A stretch of 41,435 nucleotides of DNA from Bacteroidales bacterium (GTDB lineage Bacteria > Bacteroidota > Bacteroidia > Bacteroidales > Paludibacteraceae): contig JAGHSG010000055.1 of NCBI GenBank assembly GCA_018066005.1, positions 1 to 41,435 of the forward strand, read 5' to 3'. A program made the translations under genes and the position numbers. The notes below the pieces were generated by a model, which saw nothing but the letters and a program-made list of their open reading frames with translations, had not been told where the DNA came from and searched no databases. Positions 7,895-14,910 of this stretch are shown in pieces; the stretch's first letter is position 1, and each line of letters starts with the position of its first letter.

Positions 7895-7993
7895 ATTCTA
7901 TTAGGCGACCTCGTCGCCGTTCTATTAGCAAGCTCTGCTTGCGTTCTATTAGGCAGCTTGCTGCCGTTCTATTAGGGCTCTGCCCGTTCTATT
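7895..7993. repeat. Array of four hairpins with constant 9-bp spacer GTTCTATTA
   Basis: On the plus strand four perfect palindromes are separated by the invariant 9-mer GTTCTATTA: GGCGAC-ctc-GTCGCC (7904-7918), GCAAGC-tct-GCTTGC (7928-7942), GGCAGC-tt-GCTGCC (7952-7965) and GGGC-tct-GCCC (7975-7985). The starts are 24, 24 and 23 bp apart. All stems differ but each is fully self-complementary. The array fills nearly the whole gap between the GT4 stop and the GH57 start and would be transcribed in that mRNA. It contains no gene. Confidence 0.95.
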
Positions 7994-9133
7994 CTACCAT
8001 CCTAACACGCGATCATAAATCGCTCTCACTTTCAGTCCGGCGTCGTACCAGCGGATATTATTCACTTCTTCCCGACCCAACTCGCTCAGCGACTTGTACA
8101 TGGCGGGGTACTTGACAATAGCATAGATAGCGTCCGCCATCGCGTCTATATCCCAGTAATCGGTCTTGATAGCATGACTCAAAATCTCCGCACAACCCGA
8201 CTGATAACTGATAATACTCGGACAACCTACCTGCATAGCCTCCAACGGAGAGATACCGAAAGGCTCACTCACACTCGGCATAATATAGACATCCGAGTCC
8301 GCCAATATCTGCTGAACCTGACTGCCGCGCATAAAGCCCGGGAAATGGAATTTGTCCGCTATACCGCGTTTAGCCACCAAATCAATCATCTCAGCCATCT
8401 TGTCGCCGCTACCCGCCATAACAAAACGCACGCCGTCCGTCTTCTCCAACACGCGAGCCGCAGCCTCCACAAAGTACTCCGGACCTTTCTGCATCGTGAT
8501 ACGGCCTAAAAAAGTAACTAACTTATCCTTCCTCGGATGCTTCTTAAAATCTTCCGGATTGGGCAAAGGTTCCACGGCATTGTGCACCGTACTCACCTTG
8601 TCCGGATGCTGACCGTATTTCTCAATCACCGTCCGGCGCGTCAGGTTGCTCACGCACATAATATGGTCCGCCTCGTCCATACCCCGACGCTCAATAGCAT
8701 ATACCGTGGGGTTGACATTACCGCGACTGCGGTCAAAATCCGTGGCATGAACGTGGATAACCAACGGCTTACCCGTGATATGCTTGACGGCTACGCCTGC
8801 CGGATAAGTCAACCAGTCGTGACTGTGAATAATATCAAACTGCTCCCGATAAGCCAACTGAGCCGCTACGGCCTCGTAGTTGCCTATCTCCTCCACCAAA
8901 TTATCCGGATAGCGACCCGAGAACTCGATACATCCCCTGCCCGGCACATCCACACTGTTGGCACCTATGATACGCAGGAAAGACTGGTCCTCGTCGCCCC
9001 ACGGACGGGGCAACACAAACGTAATATCCATATCCGGCTGCTGCGCCATACCGCGCGTCAAACCGTAACTGGCGGTGCCGAGACCGCCCAAGATATGCGG
9101 GGGAAACTCCCAACCAAACATCAATGCTCTCAT
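7994..9133 (-). CDS. Family 4 glycosyltransferase, glycogen synthase-like
   Basis: The 379-aa cytoplasmic GT-B enzyme would transfer glucose from a nucleotide sugar to an alpha-glucan. The N-terminal GWEFPPHILGGLGTASYGL segment contains the glycine-rich acceptor/donor loop (GGLG), and HSHDWLT follows at about 106-112. The GT4 signature ExFGxxxLE appears as EPFGISPLE near residue 294. It lies between the GH133 debranching enzyme (4-bp ATGA overlap) and GH57, the conserved glycogen cluster of Bacteroides-type genomes, which supports a role in glycogen synthesis. Sequence alone does not settle donor (ADP- or UDP-glucose) or product. Confidence 0.88.
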   Translation of the reverse strand: MRALMFGWEFPPHILGGLGTASYGLTRGMAQQPDMDITFVLPRPWGDEDQSFLRIIGANSVDVPGRGCIEFSGRYPDNLVEEIGNYEAVAAQLAYREQFDIIHSHDWLTYPAGVAVKHITGKPLVIHVHATDFDRSRGNVNPTVYAIERRGMDEADHIMCVSNLTRRTVIEKYGQHPDKVSTVHNAVEPLPNPEDFKKHPRKDKLVTFLGRITMQKGPEYFVEAAARVLEKTDGVRFVMAGSGDKMAEMIDLVAKRGIADKFHFPGFMRGSQVQQILADSDVYIMPSVSEPFGISPLEAMQVGCPSIISYQSGCAEILSHAIKTDYWDIDAMADAIYAIVKYPAMYKSLSELGREEVNNIRWYDAGLKVRAIYDRVLGW

Positions 9134-11082
9134 ACGTTCTGCTGTGTTTCAAAATGGTTCATCGTATCAATTACCGAAATAGCCGCAGCCACCGAAGGCG
9201 CGTAAGACATACCGCCGTGACCCTTGTAAGGAGGGTTACCGTCGTATAACTCGTTCAGCGTACCTATGCACAACTCACTCATCTCCTGCTCATAACCTAC
9301 CAGCAGACGCTGCATAAAACTGATGCCGCTGTGCTTGTACACGTTCATATAGGCACGCGCGTATGCCGCTATCGTGTAGGGCCATACGGGACCGTTATGG
9401 AAATTGCGGTCACGCTCCAACTGACCGCCTATATAGACCGGTCTGTAACCGCCGCTCTTGGGCGACAACGTACGCAGACCGCGAGGCGTCAGCAACTCCT
9501 TCGTGCATATATCGACCACCGCTTTCTGCTGCTTTCTGTCCAACGGCGAATAAGGCAAGGCGGCCGCCCAAATCATATTCGGACGAACTTCCTTGTCGTG
9601 GTAAGCGTCTATCACGTAGTCATCCAGATAAACACCGTTCCAGAAAGTGCCCACAAAAGCGTCTTTCATCAACTCCGCCTGATAATCCATCAGGTCCGCC
9701 AGGTTATCCTTACCTATCGCACGCATCATCTCCGCCGTGAAGCACATAGCATTGTACCACAACGCGTTTATCTCCACCACATAACCCGTTCGCGGCGTGA
9801 TAGGCCGTCCGTTCTCAACCGCATTCATCCACGTGGCAGGACGGTCACGACCCTCAACCCATACCAGACCGTTACGGTGAACTTGTGCACGGGGATGACG
9901 GTTCTTGCGGTAATAATCCACAATCTGCTTACTGATATCCGCGTACTTACCGGCCGCATCTGCCACCGAGTACTTATGGGCGTATTTCTGGAAAGCCCGC
10001 ACCAACCACAGCAGCGCATCCGGCTCGTCCATACCGTATAACTCGCCATCTACGCGACCCGTCTCCATAAACGTCCGAACCATAGGAACAGCCGTCTCGT
10101 CAATGATGGCCTGCCAGTACTCGGGACGGTCTATGTCTAACGTGCAACTCGGGGTGGCAAAGAACTCGTCACGCGCCGAAGCACCAAACCACGGATAACC
10201 CGCCAACAGATAACACTTGTCCCCGACACGCTTATAGAACTGCGCCGCACTGTTCTTCAGGCACGCAAACATATCCTGTCTCGGCTGACGGCGTAACATC
10301 TCCTTGTCCCACACGGCTTTCAACGTCGTCGGCTTAATCTCACTGATACCCGCACTGAAAATGACACTCTCGCCTTTTTTCATCGGCACTTCAAAATACC
10401 CGGGCACCATCTGGTCCTCCTTGTAGGCAAAGCCACGCTCCTGCTCTTTCTGATACTCGATATCTTTGTACCACTGCGGGTTATGCGTATATGTCACTTT
10501 CTTCGAGAACTGCATAAACAACTCCGGAAACTGCGCATACATCCTGTTCTTCCTGCCGTTAGCCACCTCGTCCATATCCGTGTTGGCATCCCCGTTGGCG
10601 TGCGTCAACTCGTTCACGCTGCGGAAAGCCAGGAAAGGCTGAAAACGCAACACACACGGACTGCCAGCCTCTACCAACGTGTAACGAATCAGTACACGCG
10701 GCTCAAAACTGACCAGCAGACGCTCCTTGGTCAGGATAACACCGCCCACGCGGTAAGTCGTCTTGGCTATCACTTCGCAGTTGAACTCGCGGATATACTT
10801 ATGCCCGTTCGGCATAAACATATTGTTGCCGTACTTGTGCAGACCTAAGTTAAACGCGGCACCATGCTGAATAACCGTCTCGTCCAACGAAGATAACAGC
10901 ACGTAGTTATCTTCACCCAACTCAGGCAAAGGCAATACCAACTGACCGTGGTACTTGCGCGTGTTGCAATCTACCAGCGTCGTCGAGTTATACGTGCCCG
11001 CACGGTTCGTGCGAATCATCTCCTTACTCAGACTACGCTCCAGATTAACCAACAATGTCTTGTCAAAATTCAAATAACTCAT
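9130..11082 (-). CDS. Glycogen debranching enzyme (amylo-alpha-1,6-glucosidase, GH133)
   Basis: The 650-aa cytoplasmic enzyme removes alpha-1,6 branch glucose from glycogen. The N-terminal GDE_N domain occupies about 1-250 and begins with the typical RTNRAGTYNSTTLVDCNTRKYHG segment (about 24-46, with the conserved RKYHG). The C-terminal (alpha/alpha)6-barrel GDE_C domain follows from about 280. It contains PDALLWLVRA, the region of the catalytic Asp, and the late motif FHNGPVWPY. The length fits single-function bacterial members. The ATG is 15 bp after the truncated manC stop, and the 3' end overlaps GT4 by ATGA, so it is cotranscribed with GT4 and GH57. Confidence 0.93.
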   Translation of the reverse strand: MSYLNFDKTLLVNLERSLSKEMIRTNRAGTYNSTTLVDCNTRKYHGQLVLPLPELGEDNYVLLSSLDETVIQHGAAFNLGLHKYGNNMFMPNGHKYIREFNCEVIAKTTYRVGGVILTKERLLVSFEPRVLIRYTLVEAGSPCVLRFQPFLAFRSVNELTHANGDANTDMDEVANGRKNRMYAQFPELFMQFSKKVTYTHNPQWYKDIEYQKEQERGFAYKEDQMVPGYFEVPMKKGESVIFSAGISEIKPTTLKAVWDKEMLRRQPRQDMFACLKNSAAQFYKRVGDKCYLLAGYPWFGASARDEFFATPSCTLDIDRPEYWQAIIDETAVPMVRTFMETGRVDGELYGMDEPDALLWLVRAFQKYAHKYSVADAAGKYADISKQIVDYYRKNRHPRAQVHRNGLVWVEGRDRPATWMNAVENGRPITPRTGYVVEINALWYNAMCFTAEMMRAIGKDNLADLMDYQAELMKDAFVGTFWNGVYLDDYVIDAYHDKEVRPNMIWAAALPYSPLDRKQQKAVVDICTKELLTPRGLRTLSPKSGGYRPVYIGGQLERDRNFHNGPVWPYTIAAYARAYMNVYKHSGISFMQRLLVGYEQEMSELCIGTLNELYDGNPPYKGHGGMSYAPSVAAAISVIDTMNHFETQQNV

Positions 11083-11097
11083 ATCGTTTTTTACTAA

Positions 11098-11988
11098 CTA
11101 TCTTCCTAAATCCGACCAACCGAAATCCGACATCATAACATACACCGACTTGGCCTTCTCCATCACGCCGTAGTCGATACTTATATTCGGGCAGGTCGGG
11201 AACATATCCTGTATGAACGCCTCCTCCTTATCCGTACCCATACACCACGCACCCTGCTTGAACTTGTCCGCTATCTCCGGCAGGCTACGCGCTATCTCGT
11301 TACCTATCGTGCGCAGGTTCCACAGAAAAATACCCGAGTTCCACAAGAACTCGCCACTCTGATAGAACACCTTGGCCAAGTCGCTATCCGGCTTCTCCGT
11401 AAAAGTCTTCACCTTACGCAATGTCCCATCGCCCTGCTCCATCTGGATATAGCCATAACCCGTCGCGGGACGCGTCGGTTGCATACCTAAGGTCAGTAAC
11501 GTGTCGTGCTCACCCACAAAAGCCAACCCCTCACGTATCACGTTCTTAAAAACATCTTCCTGCATAATCCGGTGATCCGACGGCGTCACTACCATACTCA
11601 CGTTCAACCGCTCGTCGTTCCAATCCACCTCTTCACCTTCACGCATCGGACGACCGAAGACTTGCTCAAACACCATACTCCGTATCCGGGCCACCGCATA
11701 CGCTATGCACGGTGCCGTGTTGCGACGGGTCGGCTCCCATAATATCTGATGCGGCGACAGGTCCGGCAGTTGCTCCATAATAATATCCTTGTATAGCACA
11801 TTCGTCACCAGCAGCAGATGCTCTTCCGGTACAACCTCGCGAAAAAGGTCCACCGTCATCTGCAAGGGCGAACGACCCGTTCCGAATACATCCAAGAACT
11901 GCTTGGGACGCTCGATTCGGCTGAATGGCCAAAAACGTCTCCCCGCTCCCCCGGCCATAATAACGCAATAATTGTCTGTCTTTTTCAT
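11098..11988 (-). CDS. manC: Mannose-1-phosphate guanylyltransferase, C-terminally truncated
   Basis: The protein makes GDP-mannose from mannose-1-phosphate and GTP. The nucleotide-binding signature VIMAGGAGRRFWPFSR starts near residue 10, followed by RPKQFLDVFG; the sugar-phosphate motif FTEKP and WNSGIFLW are also present. The protein ends at FGWSDLGR, exactly where full-length relatives continue (FGWSDLGTW...), so about 50 C-terminal residues are lost. The gene ends 15 bp before the GH133 start, as if a deletion joined them. I chose the ATG at 11988 (296 aa) because the in-frame ATG at 12018 lies upstream of the predicted start site from promoter 12008-12039. It is the first gene of the minus-strand run. 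Confidence 0.88.
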   Translation of the reverse strand: MKKTDNYCVIMAGGAGRRFWPFSRIERPKQFLDVFGTGRSPLQMTVDLFREVVPEEHLLLVTNVLYKDIIMEQLPDLSPHQILWEPTRRNTAPCIAYAVARIRSMVFEQVFGRPMREGEEVDWNDERLNVSMVVTPSDHRIMQEDVFKNVIREGLAFVGEHDTLLTLGMQPTRPATGYGYIQMEQGDGTLRKVKTFTEKPDSDLAKVFYQSGEFLWNSGIFLWNLRTIGNEIARSLPEIADKFKQGAWCMGTDKEEAFIQDMFPTCPNISIDYGVMEKAKSVYVMMSDFGWSDLGR

Positions 11989-12007
11989 GATTTTTCGAAT
12001 TAGCGTG

Positions 12008-12039
12008 CAAATATACAACTTTTATTTCATATATGCAAG
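12008..12039 (-). promoter_or_regulatory. Promoter of the manC-glycogen-porin-clpC-trxA run
   Basis: On the minus strand CTTG (12036-12039; TTG of the consensus kept), a 20-nt spacer and TATATTTG (12008-12015) match TTTG/TAnnTTTG. Transcription would start near 12001, about 13 nt before the chosen manC ATG. The upstream flank holds an alternating GC run (about 12039-12048). Confidence 0.75.
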
Positions 12040-12075
12040 CGCGCGCGTGATTTTTTTCATTTAGTACCCAAAAAA

Positions 12076-12107
12076 TTTGCACAAAAAATATATTTTCCTT
12101 ACCTTTG
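12076..12107 (+). promoter_or_regulatory. Promoter of gldD-pcrB-tadA-dus
   Basis: TTTG (12076-12079), a 20-nt spacer and TACCTTTG (12100-12107) match the Bacteroidetes consensus exactly. The start site would be near 12114. The ~65-nt 5' UTR that follows is almost entirely the hairpin array 12120-12172. The site excludes the upstream in-frame ATG at 12077 as the gldD start. Confidence 0.85.
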
Positions 12108-12119
12108 CACAACCATCAA

Positions 12120-12172
12120 TGCGCAAAGCGCACATCAATTGCCGTCAGGCAACCATCCATGCGCAAAGCGCA
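12120..12172. repeat. Three-hairpin array forming the gldD 5' UTR
   Basis: Perfect mini-hairpins TGCGC-aaa-GCGCA (12120-12132), TTGCC-gtca-GGCAA (12139-12152) and TGCGC-aaa-GCGCA (12160-12172) are spaced at about 20 bp by CATCAA / CCATCCA, and CCAACA leads into the ATG. Units one and three are identical, and unit two has a different but fully paired stem. The same pattern recurs inside gldD (12298-12350). Confidence 0.95.
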
Positions 12173-12178
12173 CCAACA

Positions 12179-12769
12179 ATGAAAAAACTTGTTTTTTCAA
12201 TATCAATCCTCGCCCTGCTGCTCTCCTGCACCCGTCCCGCTACGCCCAAGGAGTACGGCTACTTCCGCATCGCCCTCCCCCCACACGAATACATCAATTC
12301 GCAAAGCGAACCAACAATGCGCAGAGCGCAACAACAATTGCCAAAGGCAAGCATCAATTATCAACTGTCAACTGCCGCGCAGTTGCAGCCGCTGGACTCC
12401 CCCGGCTGGTTCAACATCCACTACCCCACTCTCAACGCCACCATACACTGCTCATATATGCCTGTGCATAACAACCTCAAAAGTCTTATCGACGACTCCG
12501 AAGAGTTCGTCTATTCACATACCGTCAAGGCGTCCGCCATACCCGAACAGGCGTACAGCGACCCCGTCAACCGCGTCTATGGCGTCTATTACGAACTTGA
12601 AGGCAACACGGCTACACCCGCCCAGTTCTGGGTAACCGACTCCACACGCCATTTTTTCCGCGCGTCCGTCTATATAGACTGCATACCCAATCAGGACTCT
12701 CTCGCACCCGTCATCGACTACCTGCAAACGGACTGCCGGGTACTCATCGAATCACTACGCTGGCAATGA
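12179..12769 (+). CDS. gldD: Gliding motility lipoprotein GldD
   Basis: The predicted 196-aa lipoprotein starts MKKLVFSISILALLLSC, with a lipobox cysteine at residue 17. The body matches the GldD family: YGYFRIALPPHEY near the N-terminus, PGWFNIHYP, then a C-terminal domain with VYGVYYELEGNTATPAQFWVTDS. GldD belongs to the gliding/type IX secretion (T9SS)-associated set of Bacteroidetes; its exact role is not settled. The stretch between PHEY and the PLDSPGW segment (about residues 40-69) is encoded by a DNA hairpin array (12298-12385) and looks like an in-frame insertion. The longer in-frame ATG at 12077 precedes the predicted transcription start. The stop overlaps pcrB as ATGA. Confidence 0.88.
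   Translation: MKKLVFSISILALLLSCTRPATPKEYGYFRIALPPHEYINSQSEPTMRRAQQQLPKASINYQLSTAAQLQPLDSPGWFNIHYPTLNATIHCSYMPVHNNLKSLIDDSEEFVYSHTVKASAIPEQAYSDPVNRVYGVYYELEGNTATPAQFWVTDSTRHFFRASVYIDCIPNQDSLAPVIDYLQTDCRVLIESLRWQ
12298..12385. repeat. In-frame hairpin array inside gldD
   Basis: Three perfect hairpins start at exactly 20-bp intervals: TTCGC-aaa-GCGAA (12298-12310), TGCGC-aga-GCGCA (12318-12330) and TTGCC-aaa-GGCAA (12338-12350), with 7-bp spacers CCAACAA and ACAACAA. A tail GCATCAATTATCAACTGTC follows, then a looser CAACTG-ccgcg-CAGTTG (12369-12385). Spacer and stems match the 5' UTR array (12120-12172) closely. The reading frame stays open and encodes a polar Gln/Ser/Arg-rich stretch. Confidence 0.92.
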
Positions 12770-13461
12770 ACATCCTTGAATACATACGGACCAAACAACA
12801 GATGCACCAACACATGCTCGCCGTCTTACTCGACCCCGAGCATCCTATTCCTTTTCCCAAAGGCGAACTCGACGCGGCCGACCTCATCCTCGTCGGGGGC
12901 AGCACAGGCGGCATTTCCCCTGATTTCATCGGACAAATACGCAGTCTGACCCGCCGCCCTGTCGTCCTCTTCCCGGGCAACCCGCAGCAGTTCACGCCGC
13001 AGGCGGATGCGCTCCTCTTCCTCTCCGTCCTCTCGTCCCGCAATGCCGACTTACTCGTCGGGCAGCAGATAGCCGCAGCAGCCACCATCCAAGCGTCCGG
13101 CATAGAGACTATCCCTATGGGTTATATACTTATCGACGGCGGCAAGGACACCGCTGTCCTGCGCGCCTCGCACTCCACACCCCTGTCCCAGTCCGATATA
13201 CCAACCATCGTCAGCACCGCACTCGCGGGACAGATGATGGGTAAACAGCTTATCTATCTCGAAGCCGGATCAGGTGCCAAAACGCCTGTATCCATCGACA
13301 TAATACGTGCTGTCCGCAGCGTCCTCTCCATCCCCCTTATCGTCGGTGGCGGCATCACCACACCCGACGCTATGAAAGCCGCTTTCCGCGCCGGTGCCGA
13401 CATAGTCGTCATCGGTAACCACTTCGAGCACCACCCCGAACAACTCCCCCTTTTCTGCTAA
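12766..13461 (+). CDS. pcrB: Geranylgeranylglyceryl-phosphate synthase family protein (PcrB-like)
   Basis: The 231-aa TIM-barrel prenyltransferase joins a polyprenyl diphosphate to sn-glycerol-1-phosphate to give an ether lipid. The family is known in archaea, and bacterial members occur in Firmicutes and Bacteroidetes. Typical elements are LLDPEH near the N-terminus, LVGGSTGG, the YLEAGSGA segment near 169-176 and the phosphate-binding IVGGGITTPDAM and VVIGNHFEH. The ATG overlaps the gldD stop (ATGA). The prenyl chain length and lipid are unknown. Confidence 0.9.
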   Translation: MNILEYIRTKQQMHQHMLAVLLDPEHPIPFPKGELDAADLILVGGSTGGISPDFIGQIRSLTRRPVVLFPGNPQQFTPQADALLFLSVLSSRNADLLVGQQIAAAATIQASGIETIPMGYILIDGGKDTAVLRASHSTPLSQSDIPTIVSTALAGQMMGKQLIYLEAGSGAKTPVSIDIIRAVRSVLSIPLIVGGGITTPDAMKAAFRAGADIVVIGNHFEHHPEQLPLFC

Positions 13462-13473
13462 CCCCCTCTGTCT

Positions 13474-13908
13474 ATGACCGAAGATGAAAAATATATGACT
13501 CTCGCCCTCGCCGAAGCCGAACAGGCTCGGCAGCGCAACGAAGTACCTATCGGATGCGTCATCGTCTGCCAAGGGCAGATAGTAGGACGGGGACATAACC
13601 TCACCGAGACCCTACAGGACGTCACCGCACATGCCGAGATACAGGCTATCACGGCAGCCGCGCAGACGCTGGGCGGCAAATACCTCACCGACTGTACCCT
13701 CTATGTCACCGTCGAACCCTGTGTCATGTGTGCCAGCGCTATCGGCTGGGCACAGGTGCCGCGACTCGTCTATGGAGCACCCGACACCAAACGCGGCTAC
13801 ACGCTCTTTGCTCCGCAAGCCCTGCACCCCAAATGTACCGTCACCGCCGGCATCCTCGCCCCCGCCTGCTCCCAACTCATCTCCACCTTCTTCACCTCCA
13901 AACGCTAA
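13474..13908 (+). CDS. tadA: tRNA-specific adenosine deaminase
   Basis: The 144-aa cytidine-deaminase-fold enzyme converts adenosine 34 to inosine in the tRNA-Arg(ACG) anticodon. The zinc site is complete: HAE at 53-55 and PCVMC with cysteines at 83 and 86. The catalytic Glu is residue 55, and the length is normal. It lies 12 bp after pcrB and 3 bp before dus in the same operon, so two tRNA-modifying enzymes are adjacent. Confidence 0.95.
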   Translation: MTEDEKYMTLALAEAEQARQRNEVPIGCVIVCQGQIVGRGHNLTETLQDVTAHAEIQAITAAAQTLGGKYLTDCTLYVTVEPCVMCASAIGWAQVPRLVYGAPDTKRGYTLFAPQALHPKCTVTAGILAPACSQLISTFFTSKR

Positions 13909-13911
13909 ACT

Positions 13912-14910
13912 ATGCTCTACCTCGCTCCCATGGAAGATGTTACGGACCCCGCTTTCCGTATGTTATGCAAACGTTTCGGTGCCGACCGTGTCTATACCGA
14001 GTTCGTCAATGCCGACGCACTCGTACGCGATGTCAACGCCGCTACGCGTAAACTTACCATATCCGATGCCGAGCGACCCGTGGCTATTCAGATATATGGA
14101 CGCGATGCCGACTCGATGGCGGAAGCGGCACGTATCGTCGAACAGGCACGGCCGGATTTTATTGATATCAACTTCGGCTGCCCCGTCAAAAAAGTCGCCG
14201 GCAAAGGTGCCGGAGCCGGACTCCTACGCGACGTGCCGCGTATGCTTGACATAACACGCGCCGTAGTCAATGCCGTCTCTATACCCGTCACCGCCAAGAC
14301 ACGACTCGGATGGGATGCCGACCACCTCATCATCGTCGATCTCGCCGAAGCGCTCCAGGACTGCGGCATACGCGAGTTGGCTATACACGGACGGACACGC
14401 GCACAGATGTACACAGGCGAAGCCGACTGGACACTCATCGGAGCCGTTAAGAACAACCCCCGCATGCACATCCCTATCATCGGCAACGGCGATGTCACCA
14501 CACCCCAACGCGCCAAGGAGTGCTTCGACCGCTACGGCGTCGATGCCATCATGATCGGACGCGCCACCTTCGGCTGCCCCTGGATCTTCTCCGACATAAA
14601 GTCCTACCTCACCGGTTCCCCGATTCACCGATTCACCGATTCACCGATTCCACGCACAATGCAATGGTGCGTCTCCATCCTCAAAGAGCATGTCGAGCGT
14701 TCCATCGAGTGGATAGGTGATGAGCGGAAAGGTATCGTGCATAGTCGCCGCCACTTTGCCAACAGTCCCGTCTTCAAAGGGTTGTACGACTTCAAGCAGA
14801 CCCGCATAGCCCTCCTCCGCGCCGAGACCAAAGACGAAGTCTTCTCCATCATGGATGACATCGTCTCCCGCTGGTCCCCCGCCTACAACGAGAATCTAAA
14901 CAACAGATGA
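13912..14910 (+). CDS. dus: tRNA-dihydrouridine synthase
   Basis: The 332-aa FMN-dependent enzyme reduces uridine to dihydrouridine in the tRNA D-loop. It begins with the family motif YLAPMEDVTDPAFR, has the catalytic Cys90 in INFGCPVKK, the FMN/phosphate segment IIGNGDVTTP and the late DAIMIGRATFGCPWIF. Between the barrel and the C-terminal helical domain, three in-frame copies of an 8-bp repeat (14621-14651) encode SPIHRFTDSPIPR, an insertion-like stretch. The gene ends inside the convergent helix-hairpin-helix gene, with a 28-bp overlap of coding ends. Which Dus subfamily it belongs to is not clear by eye; DusB-like is most likely. Confidence 0.92.
   Translation: MLYLAPMEDVTDPAFRMLCKRFGADRVYTEFVNADALVRDVNAATRKLTISDAERPVAIQIYGRDADSMAEAARIVEQARPDFIDINFGCPVKKVAGKGAGAGLLRDVPRMLDITRAVVNAVSIPVTAKTRLGWDADHLIIVDLAEALQDCGIRELAIHGRTRAQMYTGEADWTLIGAVKNNPRMHIPIIGNGDVTTPQRAKECFDRYGVDAIMIGRATFGCPWIFSDIKSYLTGSPIHRFTDSPIPRTMQWCVSILKEHVERSIEWIGDERKGIVHSRRHFANSPVFKGLYDFKQTRIALLRAETKDEVFSIMDDIVSRWSPAYNENLNNR
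14621..14651. repeat. 8-bp tandem repeat CGATTCAC (3.9 copies) inside dus
   Basis: CGATTCAC occurs three times head to tail (14621-14644), followed by a partial CGATTCC. Three copies add 24 bp, so the dus frame is kept. It falls at the junction of the catalytic barrel and the C-terminal domain, a place likely to tolerate insertion. Confidence 0.93.

Noticed and set aside
7895..7993. CRISPR-like reading of the hairpin array (constant repeat, variable spacers)
   Set aside because: The constant part is only 9 bp, the variable parts are 11-15 bp perfect palindromes, and there are no cas genes; this does not fit any CRISPR array.
11989..12018. Longer manC start at 12018
   Set aside because: It lies upstream of the predicted transcription start (about 12001); the conserved N-terminus begins at the ATG at 11988.
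12077..12178. Longer gldD start at 12077
   Set aside because: The ATG precedes the -7 box at 12100-12107, and the lipoprotein signal begins at 12179.
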